Source of the DNA: Fragilaria crotonensis
Taxonomy: Eukaryota; Bacillariophyta; Fragilariophyceae; Fragilariales; Fragilariaceae
DNA: 64,000 bases
NCBI GenBank assembly: GCA_022925895.1
Contig: JAKSYS010000210.1
Coordinates: 24,347 to 88,346 of the forward strand
Reading direction: 5' to 3'
The position numbers and the translations under genes were made by a program. Numbering within the stretch: the first letter of the stretch is position 1; each line of letters starts with the position of its first letter. The notes beneath the pieces were generated by a model that saw only the letters and a program-made list of their open reading frames with translations, searched no databases and had not been told where the DNA came from. This document shows, piece by piece, positions 44,909-55,794 of the stretch.

Positions 44909-45560
44909 TTAGAATCGTAGTTTCTCAAAGAAGTAAGAACTTCCAGCGGCCTTCTTCTCACTGGTGACCTCCTTCTGGTTCAGGTATCTGTCCTCAAACA
45001 ATTTCTTCAATTCCTTCTTGCAGCTAACCTTGCGCTCCGCATCAATAAGATCGGCTTCGTCAACGATCTTCTTCACATCCAAATCGACGACATAACGTGT
45101 AGGAAAGACGTGACGGACATTGACATACTTGATGAATGGCTTCATGACCTTTGATCGTTTCTCGACCTTGGCCTTGGACATACTGCGGGTAACCTTTCTT
45201 GGGTTTTGTGCAAGACCAGCGATGAGGCAGTGCGAGAAGCGCTTGTCAGAATTTCCATCATCAAAGGTCTTGACTACAACAGCCTTCTTTCCGCGTGACG
45301 TCCAGCAAGAACAATCACTACCTTTCCAGCCTCTGCGAGCGTAGCGAAATAGAGTGTGAGAGAACAACACCGGTGACGAGGTCAAAACACCGTGGCATCG
45401 AAGCCGGTACCGGACACTTCCTCCACAATGATCCAATGTCAATCTTTCGTTCACGAAACACAACACTTCTACACCCTCATTTATACAGCTACAACGAATC
45501 TGCCAACAAGTGCAATAGCACCGGCGGCCTGCAAAAAGAAGACTCACTGATAATCGCCAT
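44909..45560 (-). CDS. RPL27: 60S ribosomal protein eL27, two exons, one-base frame break
   Basis: Structural protein of the large cytosolic ribosomal subunit. Exon 1 is 13 nt (45548-45560, ATGGCGATTATCA), intron 45333-45547 (gtgagt...cgcag), exon 2 45332-44909. Spliced N terminus: MAIIKAGKVVIVLAGRHA, then KKAVVVKTFDDGNSDKRFSH, matching the eL27 KOW region; QNPRKVTRSMSKAKVEKRSK, PTRYVVDLD and the terminal SSYFFEKLRF are diagnostic. Length is about 145 residues, usual for the family. At 45291-45293 the coding strand reads CACGCGGAAAG where CACGCGGGAAAG keeps frame, so one G is missing from a G run. As this gene is normally essential, the break is most likely a consensus error and is the best calibrator for the other breaks in the window. 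Confidence 0.92.
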
Positions 45561-45961
45561 TTTCAATTGATGATTTGCTGCACTAGAGAGTACAATAGCT
45601 CGGAAATAGTGGTGCCGCGTAGAGTAGTATACTTTCTACTTGGGGTAGGTGGTAAGAGGTAAGTTTCCTCAGTCGACTCAGTCGACTACAATTTCAGTGT
45701 AAATGCCAAGAGTTTTGGTTTCCCCACCAAAACTTACCCCAGGGAACGGTCTGCGTCAAATCAGTCGGGGTCCGATTAGGTTCATCAATTTGACGTCAGC
45801 GCCCACGTCACAGTACTGATGTCTTCACGTTCAACGTACTGACATACAGTACTACAGTAAGACAGTAACAAACTGAGTCAAATTGGTGAAACCGTGAAAC
45901 CTAATCGGATCTAGCAGTACGTATGCAGTACTTGTACCATGTACTAACTTCAAGTACAGTA
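45561..45961. other. eL27 upstream region, GTAC patches
   Basis: No gene is supported. GTAC tetramers occur near 45840-45960. AGTCGACTCAGTCGACT at about 45672-45688 is a short palindromic repeat. Confidence 0.5.
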
Positions 45962-46642
45962 CCACATAAAAATGGCTTCTACCCGATAAATTGGCTTCGA
46001 ACCAATCTCTTGTGAACTTCAAGGAACTCTACACAAAAACAATCCATTTTCCATAATTTCACACCGTGACCTATTATAAAGCTCTCCTCAGATAACCAAT
46101 AGAGATATGTTCTGCTGATAGGAAAGAATTTTAAATGCTCAATTCTCTAGAAAACGCATACTGTAGATGAGACGTCAAAACATTGTTGCACGACCATTTT
46201 TCACATGTTGAGGATGCCCTCCCAATTTCGACAAGCTATAGTTCTGTATATTTTCATACGTTTGAGAGAATTCCACTTGGCGTTCGTTCTACACTGTGTG
46301 GTACAAACAGCTCGTACAAAACCCTGTACCAATACGAACTTCATTGACAATTCACTCATCAAACTCTTGTGAAAAAAATAAAGAACGGAATATAAAATAT
46401 TATCTATATATGTATTTATATTTATACACAACTTTGAGCCTGTAAATGAAAAACAAAGACTTGTATATCATCGATAGGCAATTCGGATCTTGCTCCAGTA
46501 CTTTGATCTTTCCTCATTGCTGTTGACAAGCAGATGAAGGATCAATGATATAAGAACCGTTTGTTGAACATTCATGTTTCTACGGAGATACAGTAATTTA
46601 TAACTCTTGTGAAACTATTGGTTCCAAGCCATATTTATGTGG
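45962..46642. mobile_element. MITE-like element with TA duplication, 681 bp
   Basis: The left end reads CCACATAAAAATGGCTTC and the right end, on the minus strand, CCACATAAATATGGCTTG. The flanks are TA at 45960-45961 and 46643-46644. A second inverted pair lies just inside (GGCTTCGAACCAAT near 45993 against ATTGGTTCCAAGCC near 46617-46630). The interior is AT-rich and non-coding. The terminal 11 bases equal those of the element at 573-1161, indicating the same Tc1/mariner-type superfamily. Confidence 0.7.
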
Positions 46643-46644
46643 TA

Positions 46645-48797
46645 CTGCTTTGCTGCTACAGATAGACTGTGGGCAATACTGCAGCAGGCGTACTGGTACC
46701 AGCGCAGACAATACCAGCCAGGTACCAGGGTACCAGTAGACTGTATTCATACCCCCTGTACCTTATCACATGCCCATAGCGCATACAGCCTTTGTTTGTA
46801 CGTACTACAGTACTGGGTGTGTCATATGCATATGTCATACGAAGCTGGAGGATGACGGATGACAGACCATCGACAGCCAGTAGTGCTACTACTGCTGGCG
46901 GGAAATTACCGTACTTCATGGTTGAATCGATTACTACTCACATTTCTCAGGAGCATCTAATCCATGGCAATGGTAATGTTACATCTGCCGAACCATTTTT
47001 TTCTACCTCATGAGATGAGACAAACCATCAATCACAAAACTACAAATGACATGTGTGTTTCAATGCAACAGTTTTATGACTGCCACAACAACAACAAATA
47101 CAAAATGATCAATGCACAAAATGTTTTGATAGAACATCGCTCAAACATCACAAATGCACCATCACGCAACAATGCTAACAAAACAAACGATAAAACAATC
47201 GATTCCAAAACAATCTATCTGTCACAAATGCAATTGAATACATTTGTCCAATCAATGTTGATGCAACAGCAAACAAACAACAAACAATCCAAACCTCATG
47301 ATGATGGCGCCGCCATCAGAACAAATCCAATAGATCCATCGACATGACAAATCCATCTAAGAGACATTTCAAACACACATTCTCATAATATAAGATAATA
47401 GCACATACAAACAAAAGTTTTGATATTTTTACAAACAAATAGCTAAAATGATCCATGTCATGCTCATTACATACAATACCGCCCCCCATACATCACCTAA
47501 TAGATTCATTGCAAATTATATGGACCTACTCAGTGGTATTAAAAGAACGATGAAAAACCAATGCCACAATAATTGCAAAACAAAAGGGTGCAAACTCAGA
47601 GATCCAAATAAGTTCATCGTTGTGTGACTAACCTTCTTTATGAAAGTAAACCAACAAGAATCTCTTCATCACCGTTCTGAAAACCACTTCGATTTCCATT
47701 CCTAAAGCAACAATATACATTCTAGCATGTTTTAATACACAACATTCTTGCTTGAAAGTCAAACTGAAACACACATTCACCACCCTTCTGCAACCGGTGG
47801 GGTTTGATTCCCCATTTGAACACTGGACGCTAGAGGGTGCGTTTTGTTATTCAGGGACGGATATGTTGGATATGAATTCTGACCTATTTGTCCCAAGAAG
47901 TGTTTTGGTGCTTGGATCAATCGACTGCAAGAATCACTGACCGACTGTGACCAGCAACCTGGTATATTACCTCTGACGGTATCTTGCTGGATATCGAAGA
48001 CATTGTTCCGGCCGATACCAGCATGACACCTAGGAACCAAGGAGAACAACCCTTTTGAGACAAGCCTGTGATGCTCATGAATCCATGCTTTCTAGCATAG
48101 CCCTGAGGAGGGCATAATATTTGAGCACTACCATACTGTGCTCCTGTACCCCCATTTGCGCGATCGGAAGGTATAACCTATACCGCCTATCAATTGTGAG
48201 ACTCATTGAAGATGAACGTGATTTAAGTTAGCAGCACGACTGGCCTAAGTTACTGACAACACTCAAAACTTCCCAGATTATGCAGGCCGTTTGTTCGTGC
48301 TTACTGAGACCTGTAATATGGGTAGCAGAATCCTGGTGCTGGGTGGCGGTGCTTGCCGTCCGAGAACGAGTAGTCGCTACAATACCGGTATTAGAAGGCT
48401 CACGGAAGGTACCAGTACCCAGAGTTTAGCACAACACTTCATAGCACACATTCTACAGGGTGAATCATGAATATGTTCATGAGTTCATGAGCTCAGCAGC
48501 GAGCTCACATGATTCAGGAGTCATGGTATTCGAGCCTCACAAGAATTGAATACTAGTTTTAGGGTTAACGGCCTGAATTTCTCAGATGCGCGCTCTCAGA
48601 AAAAAGTCCTCAACGGATTGATTTGACCTTCTTACGTGTTCACGTGCTACTATTACTGGTACGAAGTATGAACACTCCGAGAATAAGTATCATACGCATA
48701 CGCTCACGACTCCCTCCATCGAAGGCCTCACTCCAACATCTAACACAAAAATATTGAATTTGACAAAACTGAGAGCAGAGAGAATCCGAAAGCAACC
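46645..48797. other. Gene desert: GTAC block, A/C-rich skewed stretch, degenerate sequence
   Basis: No supported gene. 46660-46830 is crowded with GTAC/GGTACC. From about 46960 to 47740 the plus strand is very rich in A and C and poor in G (CAACAACAACAAATACAAAA, ACAAACAACAAACAATCC); one frame is open for 127 codons but is low-complexity. 47790-48330 has coding-like patches broken by stops. 48460-48545 contains short inverted and direct ATTCATGA/CATGAG repeats. GTAC recurs before the next gene. Confidence 0.5.
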
Positions 48798-49945
48798 ATG
48801 TCTGAGATCAACCCTGAAACCGGAGAGTCCACCAGTGGACGTTCGCCTCGCTTCTCCATTTGGGCAGCCTTTCTGATCTTTTCGACGATCACGATGATTT
48901 CAGCTGTTGAAGAGGTGAGAGAGAGGCTTGGAATCTGTGCTGCAATGCTGTCACAAGGTTTTTCTCCCATATCATTCGACCGTAGATCCTACGTGAATCT
49001 TTCGCCTACCAAAGACGAACGGACCACTATTTCAGCAATTCCATTTCCAACTAACACCATGCTCACATTCTCATCTATCAGTACAACAGTCACAACGAAA
49101 GCGATGCGAACGCTTTGAAGAATCAACGATGGGCGATTGCATGTTCCGCTATCACATTCGGTGTCTCTGTTATCGTCGTCGCCTTGCAACTTCACCCTAT
49201 CGGAGCTAGCTTGATTGTTGGAACGCGAGTCGAGGGTGTCATCATTCTCATTCTCACTGCGTTTTGGGCGGCCACCGTCTCTATTGTGTCAGACACTCGA
49301 AACGGCCTAGCAGTTGACAACTTGACCGGAAGTGTAACGAACGGAAATCTCTACTACTTCTCTTGGGCGGGTTTCGTGTGCTCCGTCATGCTCTTCGTGT
49401 CGTATCTCCGTGCAGTCTTTGGCGTTGACCTCGCTAGCGAGATCAAGAATCGTTCCGCGCGTCTGACTCAATGGTCTGCTCTACTGGCGGCTCAATTGGT
49501 TGTACTTGGTGCGTCCGCCAACATTTTCGATTCAGACTGCAACCCCTTGGCCAACACGGTAGAATATTGCCAACGCACGACATTTGGTATTGCCGCTGGC
49601 GCCATTGGCACTGCCTTCTCTCTTGCCGTTGTTGCTATGAAGATTGCCACGTCCTCTGCTTCATTCATGGCGGAAGCTGTCGTCGCTGCCACTTTGACCG
49701 TCTTGAATGGTTTCGCCGTCGGTTTCATCACTTCTCCAGCAGGACCTGGATCTGCCTTGGGCAACCTCTACTACTTTAGTTGGATCAGTCTTATTGTTTC
49801 CGCCATGTTGGTTGCTTCTTGCTTCGAAACTTACAGGGGTGGACCTTCCAGTCACACACCAGGAACTGAAATGACGGGTACCAACGGCGCAGACCGAAGG
49901 GCCGCAAACGAGTTCCCAGTTGAAACGTTGGACGACAACATCTAA
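48798..49945 (+). CDS. 8-TM membrane protein, paralogue 1 (function unknown)
   Basis: 326 residues from two exons: 48798-48914 and 49082-49945, with intron gtgaga...tcag. It begins MSEINPETGESTSGRSPRFS. Eight hydrophobic segments form two four-TM halves, each ending in a GNLYYFSW box (NGLAVDN...NGNLYYFSWAGF and GSALGNLYYFSWISL). The short cytosolic tail is Thr/Asn-rich. I recognise no named family. The protein at 51699-53597 is a clear paralogue with the same two boxes and NGLAVDN motif, inverted relative to this gene. Internal duplication suggests a transporter- or channel-like fold, but nothing fixes a substrate. Confidence 0.75.
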
Positions 49946-50217
49946 AGTGCTGAACTCTATTACAGGCATTTTCCTTCATGTGAATCCATGTTATTTCGGA
50001 ATGTGTGTCCGGACGAGATCCAATAGTTCTATACACTAGATTATTTCACAGTTTACAGCTACCTTCAGACCGAACGCGGTGGCATTGACCACCATTGACG
50101 CTTCAGCTCTTCCACGACCTTACGCATTTTGAGCCACCGGATTTTAATCTCTAGTCGGAAGGCGTGTCTAGTCTCTACATCGTGATGATATACGATCGTC
50201 ATGATTTTTGGAAGTCC

Positions 50218-51006
50218 TCATAATTCCTTCTTGTGAGGTTCACATGTTGTGGAATAAACCATGACCGAGATCACATAAGTCCATATGCCCGTGATAATCA
50301 TGACAACCAGGGAGGAGTAGAACTCCCCAACTTCCTCAACGTCGTCGGTCTCAATATGCGGCTTGTTGGTGATGTGCTCCCGTACAAAGTCGTCAGCCAT
50401 AAACTCAAATCGAATGCGATCCAAATAGGCCGTAAAGGCAGAGCCGATAAGAATTGCAGATAGACCAATCGGGAAGTTGGAAAGAAGCGACTTTACGTAT
50501 TCCTTGGGCCATCCAAAGACCACCAAGGACGAAAATGCATGCGAAATGGGAATGAACAGAAAGTACACGATGGCATAAATGGTCGACGCCGCAATATACT
50601 TTTCAAGACGAGGAATTGCCAAATTATATGCAATCATAAATACCACATTACTGAGCGCCCCTGCCACACCGAACCGAACTTGCATCGGGATTATTATCAG
50701 ACCACTGGATAAGTGATAATGGAGAAATCAGAAGTGTCAGAGGCCTACTCATTCGAAACATTCCAAAAATGACAATCGTCCACGCAGATGTACGTACGGA
50801 TGAAGCAATTGAGGTGGTTCTTCCTTCTTCTGTGGTCGTGTTATGTTTCCCTCTATATCCTTGATTTCCACCATTGTCGAGATTGAAAGTTGGGTAAGGG
50901 AAGGTTGGGAAGATAGCGTTGTGAATTGTTCCTCCTCTGTGCCTTTCTCGTCCACAGTGCAGACAGTAGAATCGTCGCTGCCTAATGAATAAAGTATTCT
51001 AACCAT
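50218..51006 (-). CDS. GtrA-like small membrane protein, two exons
   Basis: 231 residues: exon 1 51006-50798, exon 2 50704-50218, intron gtacgt...ccag with exact phase (CC|T, Pro). The N-terminal 70 residues are soluble and acidic (MVRILYSLGSDDSTVCTVDE). The membrane part, MQVRFGVAGALSNVVFMIAY through LLSNFPIGLSAILIGSAFTA, is the GtrA-like pattern (four TM helices, R-F-x-x-x-G start). Bacterial GtrA proteins assist flipping of lipid-linked sugars. A fourth TM (LVVMIITGIWTYVISVMVYS) precedes a basic C terminus (CEPHKKEL); KKEL is not a canonical ER retrieval signal. Function in algae is unknown. Confidence 0.7.
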
Positions 51007-51698
51007 CAACTATGCTTGTCCTTTCACTCGAGATGGCGGCGGCGAATAGCTAGAAACCATGAAATGATGAAATGAAGAGCCAGAGTTTGTTTGAAGCCGT
51101 AACGAGTCTGGTGACAAAGGATGACGCAAACTTCAGGTGAATTCGCTACTTCTTGAGTACGAATTCAGGCTCGTAGGAATGTGAAGCGTGAATGGGAAGT
51201 GTCGGCCGTGTGATCGCGATTTGTGGTTGAACCGGATCCGGGGCTGAACCAGGTCGTACAGCGGTACAGCGGTACATCCGTTAAGCTGACCAAGTTCCCC
51301 ATTCTTAAGTACGATTGTACCACATGTATCCTCGACTGAAATACACATTTCTGCCAATAGTTGGAATTCGTGCTCTGTGTATCTCCTGTACAGACTCTAA
51401 ATACCTGAGTTTTCCGTGACGACTACAAATATATTCAATATCAAGCATTAAGAGGAACAGCATGACACCAACTTATCGGAGCCTTAAGTGCGTACTGCGT
51501 TCATGTGAAGTGTTCTCAACCCAATTAGTGAGCATTAAAAAAAGAACCCGCCAATTTCGTCGCAGATTTGTTTTGCTTGTCTACATGAACGTTATTACAA
51601 CCAAAGTATCGAAAATGCATTGCAACTATTCTGCAGTGCTCCGATTACCGGCACCTCGGCCTCGACCTCCACCTCCGAGGACCTTAGTTGTCAATACA
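51007..51698. other. Spacer, no gene seen
   Basis: This is the upstream region of the GtrA-like gene and the 3' flank of the second 8-TM gene. A few GTAC tetramers occur (51250-51320). No coding structure is seen. Confidence 0.55.
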
Positions 51699-53597
51699 CT
51701 ATACAAGTGTTCCGCTCGGCATTTCGTGATCCTCGTCGTCTGCAAATGATGCATACGATTGTCCACTGCTCATAACAGACTTCCTTAGACTCGCGCCACT
51801 CGCTAACAAGTCGTTATATCCGGTGGTCATATCAGCACCCCTCCACGACCTGTGAACGCTGCCGTGTACATATTCCTGATCTATGCTGCCTGGTTTTTGT
51901 AAGCTCATGGCACTTGCTGCATACGAGTCTCCGCCTTTGCTGCCGCCCTGTTTTCCAATGCTTATGGCACTTGCATACGAGTCTTCACCTTCATCGTACT
52001 CACTGCCACCACCTCGTTTATGAAAGCTCAAGCCACTTGATGCATACGAGTCTCCACTTTTGCTGTACACATTGCCGCTGCCCTGTTTTCGAAAGCTCGT
52101 GTCACTTGTATACGAGTCTCCGCCGTCATAGTACTCACTGCGGTCACCTTGTTTTAGACTAGCAGAAAAGTCTACTCCTTGCTCTTCTGAATTCCACTTT
52201 CCCACGTCAGGTTTCACAATGCTCATGCCATTTCCGTAAAGGCTATGTGCATAGGTCTTTCCACTACCATGCTTGGATCCATCCAAAGTTGAGGCAAAGG
52301 ATTGTCCTTTGGTCATTTGTGGCTTCTCGAAGTTTGTTGGGTCACTTTTGCGTCCATAAGCAGACCAGCCATCTTCCGATTGGTCATCGGCCCCGTATTC
52401 TCCTTGAAAGTCCTGGGCAACACTATTCTCGCCTTGAGAATATAATGATTGCCGAGAGTAGTCCACTTCACTCTGCGCTAAACTTTGGGTTCTGCCTTCT
52501 TGTTGGGCGAGCGAGTAGGACTCGACTCCCTCACTAAATTCAGTGGGCGCAATGCTTGCAGCCTCGGAAGGATAACGATCCGATAACATCTTCGGCTTCG
52601 AGAAGGCGTCAAGAGACTCTGTTGCCGGCTGTTCTTCATAGATGTCAATTGCATAATCCTTTTGATCTTGCTCATTGCGTTTCGAAATATAGTCGATGGT
52701 GCCGCTCATTATGATGAATGGCAAGATAAGGTTAAACCAGCTGAAATAATATAGATTTCCGATCTTGGCTCCAGGTCCGTCCTCGGCCGTTACCAACCCT
52801 ATTGAGAAGCAATTAGAGAGAAAGAGGCATCCTGAAAAAAGAAGTTCGATGCCCCAGGGTGCCACACCTGTTGCGAACTTCATCCCGATGACCACGATGG
52901 ATGCAGCCGCTCCGGTACCACCATCCACCAAGGCCAACAAAGACCGATTGCAGAACTTGGTTCCAAAGCGATCAGATCCAAGACACTCATGATCATAGAT
53001 GTTGGCAGCGGTGGCGGTAAGGATGATTGAAACTATTAAATACCCGACCCACATGTTCAACCGATCCGATCGCAAACTTAGTTCTTCGTTTATACTCAGT
53101 GAGAATGATTCTTTCAAATAGTTGAGTAATAAAAGAATCGCGCATACAAAACCACCCCATCCGCTATAATATAAGTTGCCAAATGCAACCGATCCCTCAT
53201 TATCGACTGCCAATCCATTGTGGGAACCAGAAATCACGGCAACCAGGGATGACCAAAGCGCCACCATGATGAAGCACACCGCGCCTTCCAACCTGGAACC
53301 GGTCAAAATGACAGCCAATACAGGGGAAAAGTGCATTGCGACAACACCAAGTGATACACAGAAGGAAAGGATGGAACAGATGACTGCCCACTGCTGGTTT
53401 GTGACTCCTTGACTGGTGGGCTGAATTCGATCGGTGGCTTCAATTGATGAGCCAGTGACAATTAGGGAAAAGAGGAAAAATGCCAACCAGTAGTAGAATC
53501 TGGGTGATCTTTGGGATGCAAGGGCTGGGACAGGCTTTGGCTGTTGTTGTACACTTCCCAGGCTTTGGGAAGATATGCGGAAGTCATCAAGGCCCAT
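51699..53597 (-). CDS. 8-TM membrane protein, paralogue 2, with long repeat-bearing cytosolic tail
   Basis: 632 residues from ATG 53597 (MGLDDFRISSQSLGSVQQQP); the frame extends upstream to 53699 only via TTG and GTAC-rich sequence. The membrane half (about residues 30-330) matches the 48798-49945 protein: FYYWLAFFLFSLIVTGSSIE, NGLAVDNEGSVAFGNLYYSG and KIGNLYYFSWFNL. The remaining 300 residues are Ser/Gly/Tyr/Asp-rich with about four imperfect repeats of DSYASxxSxxKQGG type (e.g. GGDSYTSDTSFRKQGSG, GDSYASSGLSFHKRGGG, EDSYASAISIGKQGG). Many Ser/Tyr sites suggest a phosphorylated, disordered tail (inference). No intron in this copy. Confidence 0.75.
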   Translation of the reverse strand: MGLDDFRISSQSLGSVQQQPKPVPALASQRSPRFYYWLAFFLFSLIVTGSSIEATDRIQPTSQGVTNQQWAVICSILSFCVSLGVVAMHFSPVLAVILTGSRLEGAVCFIMVALWSSLVAVISGSHNGLAVDNEGSVAFGNLYYSGWGGFVCAILLLLNYLKESFSLSINEELSLRSDRLNMWVGYLIVSIILTATAANIYDHECLGSDRFGTKFCNRSLLALVDGGTGAAASIVVIGMKFATGVAPWGIELLFSGCLFLSNCFSIGLVTAEDGPGAKIGNLYYFSWFNLILPFIIMSGTIDYISKRNEQDQKDYAIDIYEEQPATESLDAFSKPKMLSDRYPSEAASIAPTEFSEGVESYSLAQQEGRTQSLAQSEVDYSRQSLYSQGENSVAQDFQGEYGADDQSEDGWSAYGRKSDPTNFEKPQMTKGQSFASTLDGSKHGSGKTYAHSLYGNGMSIVKPDVGKWNSEEQGVDFSASLKQGDRSEYYDGGDSYTSDTSFRKQGSGNVYSKSGDSYASSGLSFHKRGGGSEYDEGEDSYASAISIGKQGGSKGGDSYAASAMSLQKPGSIDQEYVHGSVHRSWRGADMTTGYNDLLASGASLRKSVMSSGQSYASFADDEDHEMPSGTLV

Positions 53598-54434
53598 GGT
53601 GTTGAATTGCGAAATCAAGCCGCCGATATTGTGATACTCGGAGTACTGGTACAATGTACGACATATCTCTGTTGTGGCGTCAAAAAGGCCCGATTTCAAC
53701 GACTAACTTGGAAATGACCAGTTATGTCGTTATGTCCCTCTTCTGTGTCGGGTCATGATGGTTTTTTCATATGTTCATACAGTACTGATTAAATGTTAGA
53801 CCCACACAATTTGTTGCATCCTGGATCCTCGGTCTTATGACTTTTGGAATGCGACATACGACATACGACATAATCGAGTTCTTGCGTTGACTGTTCTACT
53901 CCAGAGTCCAGAGCACAGCGCACTTTTTTATGTACGACGTAGTACAAGTATCATAGCGTACCACATGCCACCTGATTGGAAATTTGAAACCGTCGTTTGC
54001 CGGACCCTGCGAGAACATCAGAATATACAGTATGAAGTATCAAGTATCAATGAAAGAATGAATGGTTTATATATTTATATATTAATATATGAACATATAG
54101 GTTTGTGGAATCCACGCTGGGAACAGCAATCGTATGTACAGTAGGAAGGATTACATTGGAAGGATTCGTTTCAGTTCCACTTTGGCGTCTGTACGCCCCC
54201 ACATTATGTTCTGTGTGCTTCGGTTGCTTTCATTGTCGCCCTTTGTCGACGAGACACGCCGAGACCATACCTCAATTTACAGTACCGGTATCTTGTATCC
54301 TATGCATACGTATACTACTAGAACAGTACTGGTACCTGGTAACAGGTACGCAATTCTCGGAGTACTCTGTGCATGGTGAATGCATCGAATCTATTCAATT
54401 AACATCTTCTTGTCTTCTCCTGTTGTTCTCCACA
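53598..54434. other. Divergent promoter spacer
   Basis: This lies between the 8-TM paralogue 2 (-) and proteasome (+) starts. GTAC tetramers cluster at 53640-53660, 53930-53965 and 54280-54370. An AT-rich TATATATTTATATATTAATA run lies near 54067-54086. No gene is supported. Confidence 0.6.
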
Positions 54435-55285
54435 ATGGCTCGCCGTTATGACTCCTCCACAACTACCTTTTCTCCAGAAGGGCGTCTACATCAGGTAGAA
54501 TACGCTATTGAAGCGATCAACAATGCTGGTACTTGTGTCGGCATCTTGGCCCAAGATGGCATCATCATGGCGTCGGAACGCCGCATCACTTCAGGTCTTT
54601 TGGCACCAGCCAAGGTGTGTTGCATGGATGGCTGCGAAAGCGGGTTTCATACCTTTTGAATGATGCTTGGTGACTCACTTATACTCTCCTTTCCCTTTTG
54701 TTTCAGACCTCCGAGAAGACATACAAACTGTGTGGCCATGCTGCTTGTAACGTTGCTGGTTTGACGGCAGATGCCAACATTCTGATTGATCAAGCTCGTC
54801 TCAAGGCGGGTCGTTTCTTCTATTCCTATCAAGAACCTATTCCTGTTGAAACCTTGGTGGAACATGTGTGTAATTACAAACAGGCTTATACTCAATATGG
54901 TGGACTGAGGCCGTTTGGCGTAGCATTTCTTTTTGCTGGATACGACGATCACTTCGGCTTTCAACTTTACCAGAGTGATCCCAGTGGAAATTACAGCGGT
55001 TGGAAGGCGACGGTCATTGGTGCGAACAATCAGGCCGGTAAATCGCTCTTGAAAACAGACTACAACCCGGAAGAAATCCCGACGACGGATGAAGCGCTTC
55101 GATTGGCGGTCAAAGTGTTGAACAAGACAATGGATGGAACGGCTGCGTCGGCGGAGAAAATGGAACTCTTTAAAATGACATTGGGCCCTGATGGTCAATG
55201 TGTTCATCATATATTGACACAAGCGGAAGCCCAGGTTGTCGTCGATCAGGTGTCGGCAGAGTCAGCTTCGGCTGGTGATTCTTAG
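54435..55285 (+). CDS. PSMA4: 20S proteasome subunit alpha-3 (PSMA4/PAC type)
   Basis: Outer-ring subunit of the 20S core particle, structural and gate-forming, not catalytic. Exon 1 54435-54614, intron 54615-54706 (gtgtgt...tttcag), exon 2 54707-55285; 252 residues. The alpha signature [20 protein letters not shown] and [20 protein letters not shown] is at the N terminus. [35 protein letters not shown] and [18 protein letters not shown] point to alpha-3 rather than other alpha subunits. The frame is unbroken. The usual Lys/Glu-rich tail is shorter ([12 protein letters not shown]). Confidence 0.95.
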
Positions 55286-55794
55286 GTATGATATGGATAG
55301 TACGTCACCGTTACCTGCAAAACATATCGTGCTTGCTTAGACCATGTGATAGATCAATCGCAGTTCCTTCTAGAAAGGAGGAAATGCACGCTGCAACCAG
55401 TTGGTGTATAAGTAAGAGGGAGCGGTGTCGTTTCGACTTTCCGCAACTTTCTCGCCGGCGGGGTGGTGGTTCCCTGAGAAATAGGTGCTGCAAAGCCCTC
55501 CTGTTCCAGGGATATCTCGTACTCTAGTATCCAGATTATAAGGAAATCGGTGTATCAGATCGGCTCGCACTGTATCCCCACCAGTGACGATAGAATGGTG
55601 CCTCCCTAAGTTGACTGGAGACAGTTACTCTTTAGCGATTCTTCCACAGGAAATCCTATGTGATTAATCTTTGTCGTAGCTGCTCATCATTTGATCCATG
55701 TGGTTAACTCGTATCCGAATTCACCCCATCGACTGCAGGCGTCCAAACACACTGATCACGACCGGACAATGCCACGTTCATGTGAAACCCTAGC
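55286..55794. other. Convergent spacer, no gene seen
   Basis: This separates the convergent proteasome and PDZ-like genes. No coding structure is seen, and GTAC is near background, unlike in promoter spacers. Confidence 0.55.

Noticed and set aside
46964-47347. 127-codon open frame on the plus strand
   Set aside because: Low-complexity N/T/Q/K sequence produced by A/C-rich composition; no domain, start context or homologous pattern.
47797-47830. GGGGTTTGATTCCCC looks like a tRNA T-arm
   Set aside because: No matching acceptor stem, anticodon arm or D-arm could be placed at the right distance on either strand.
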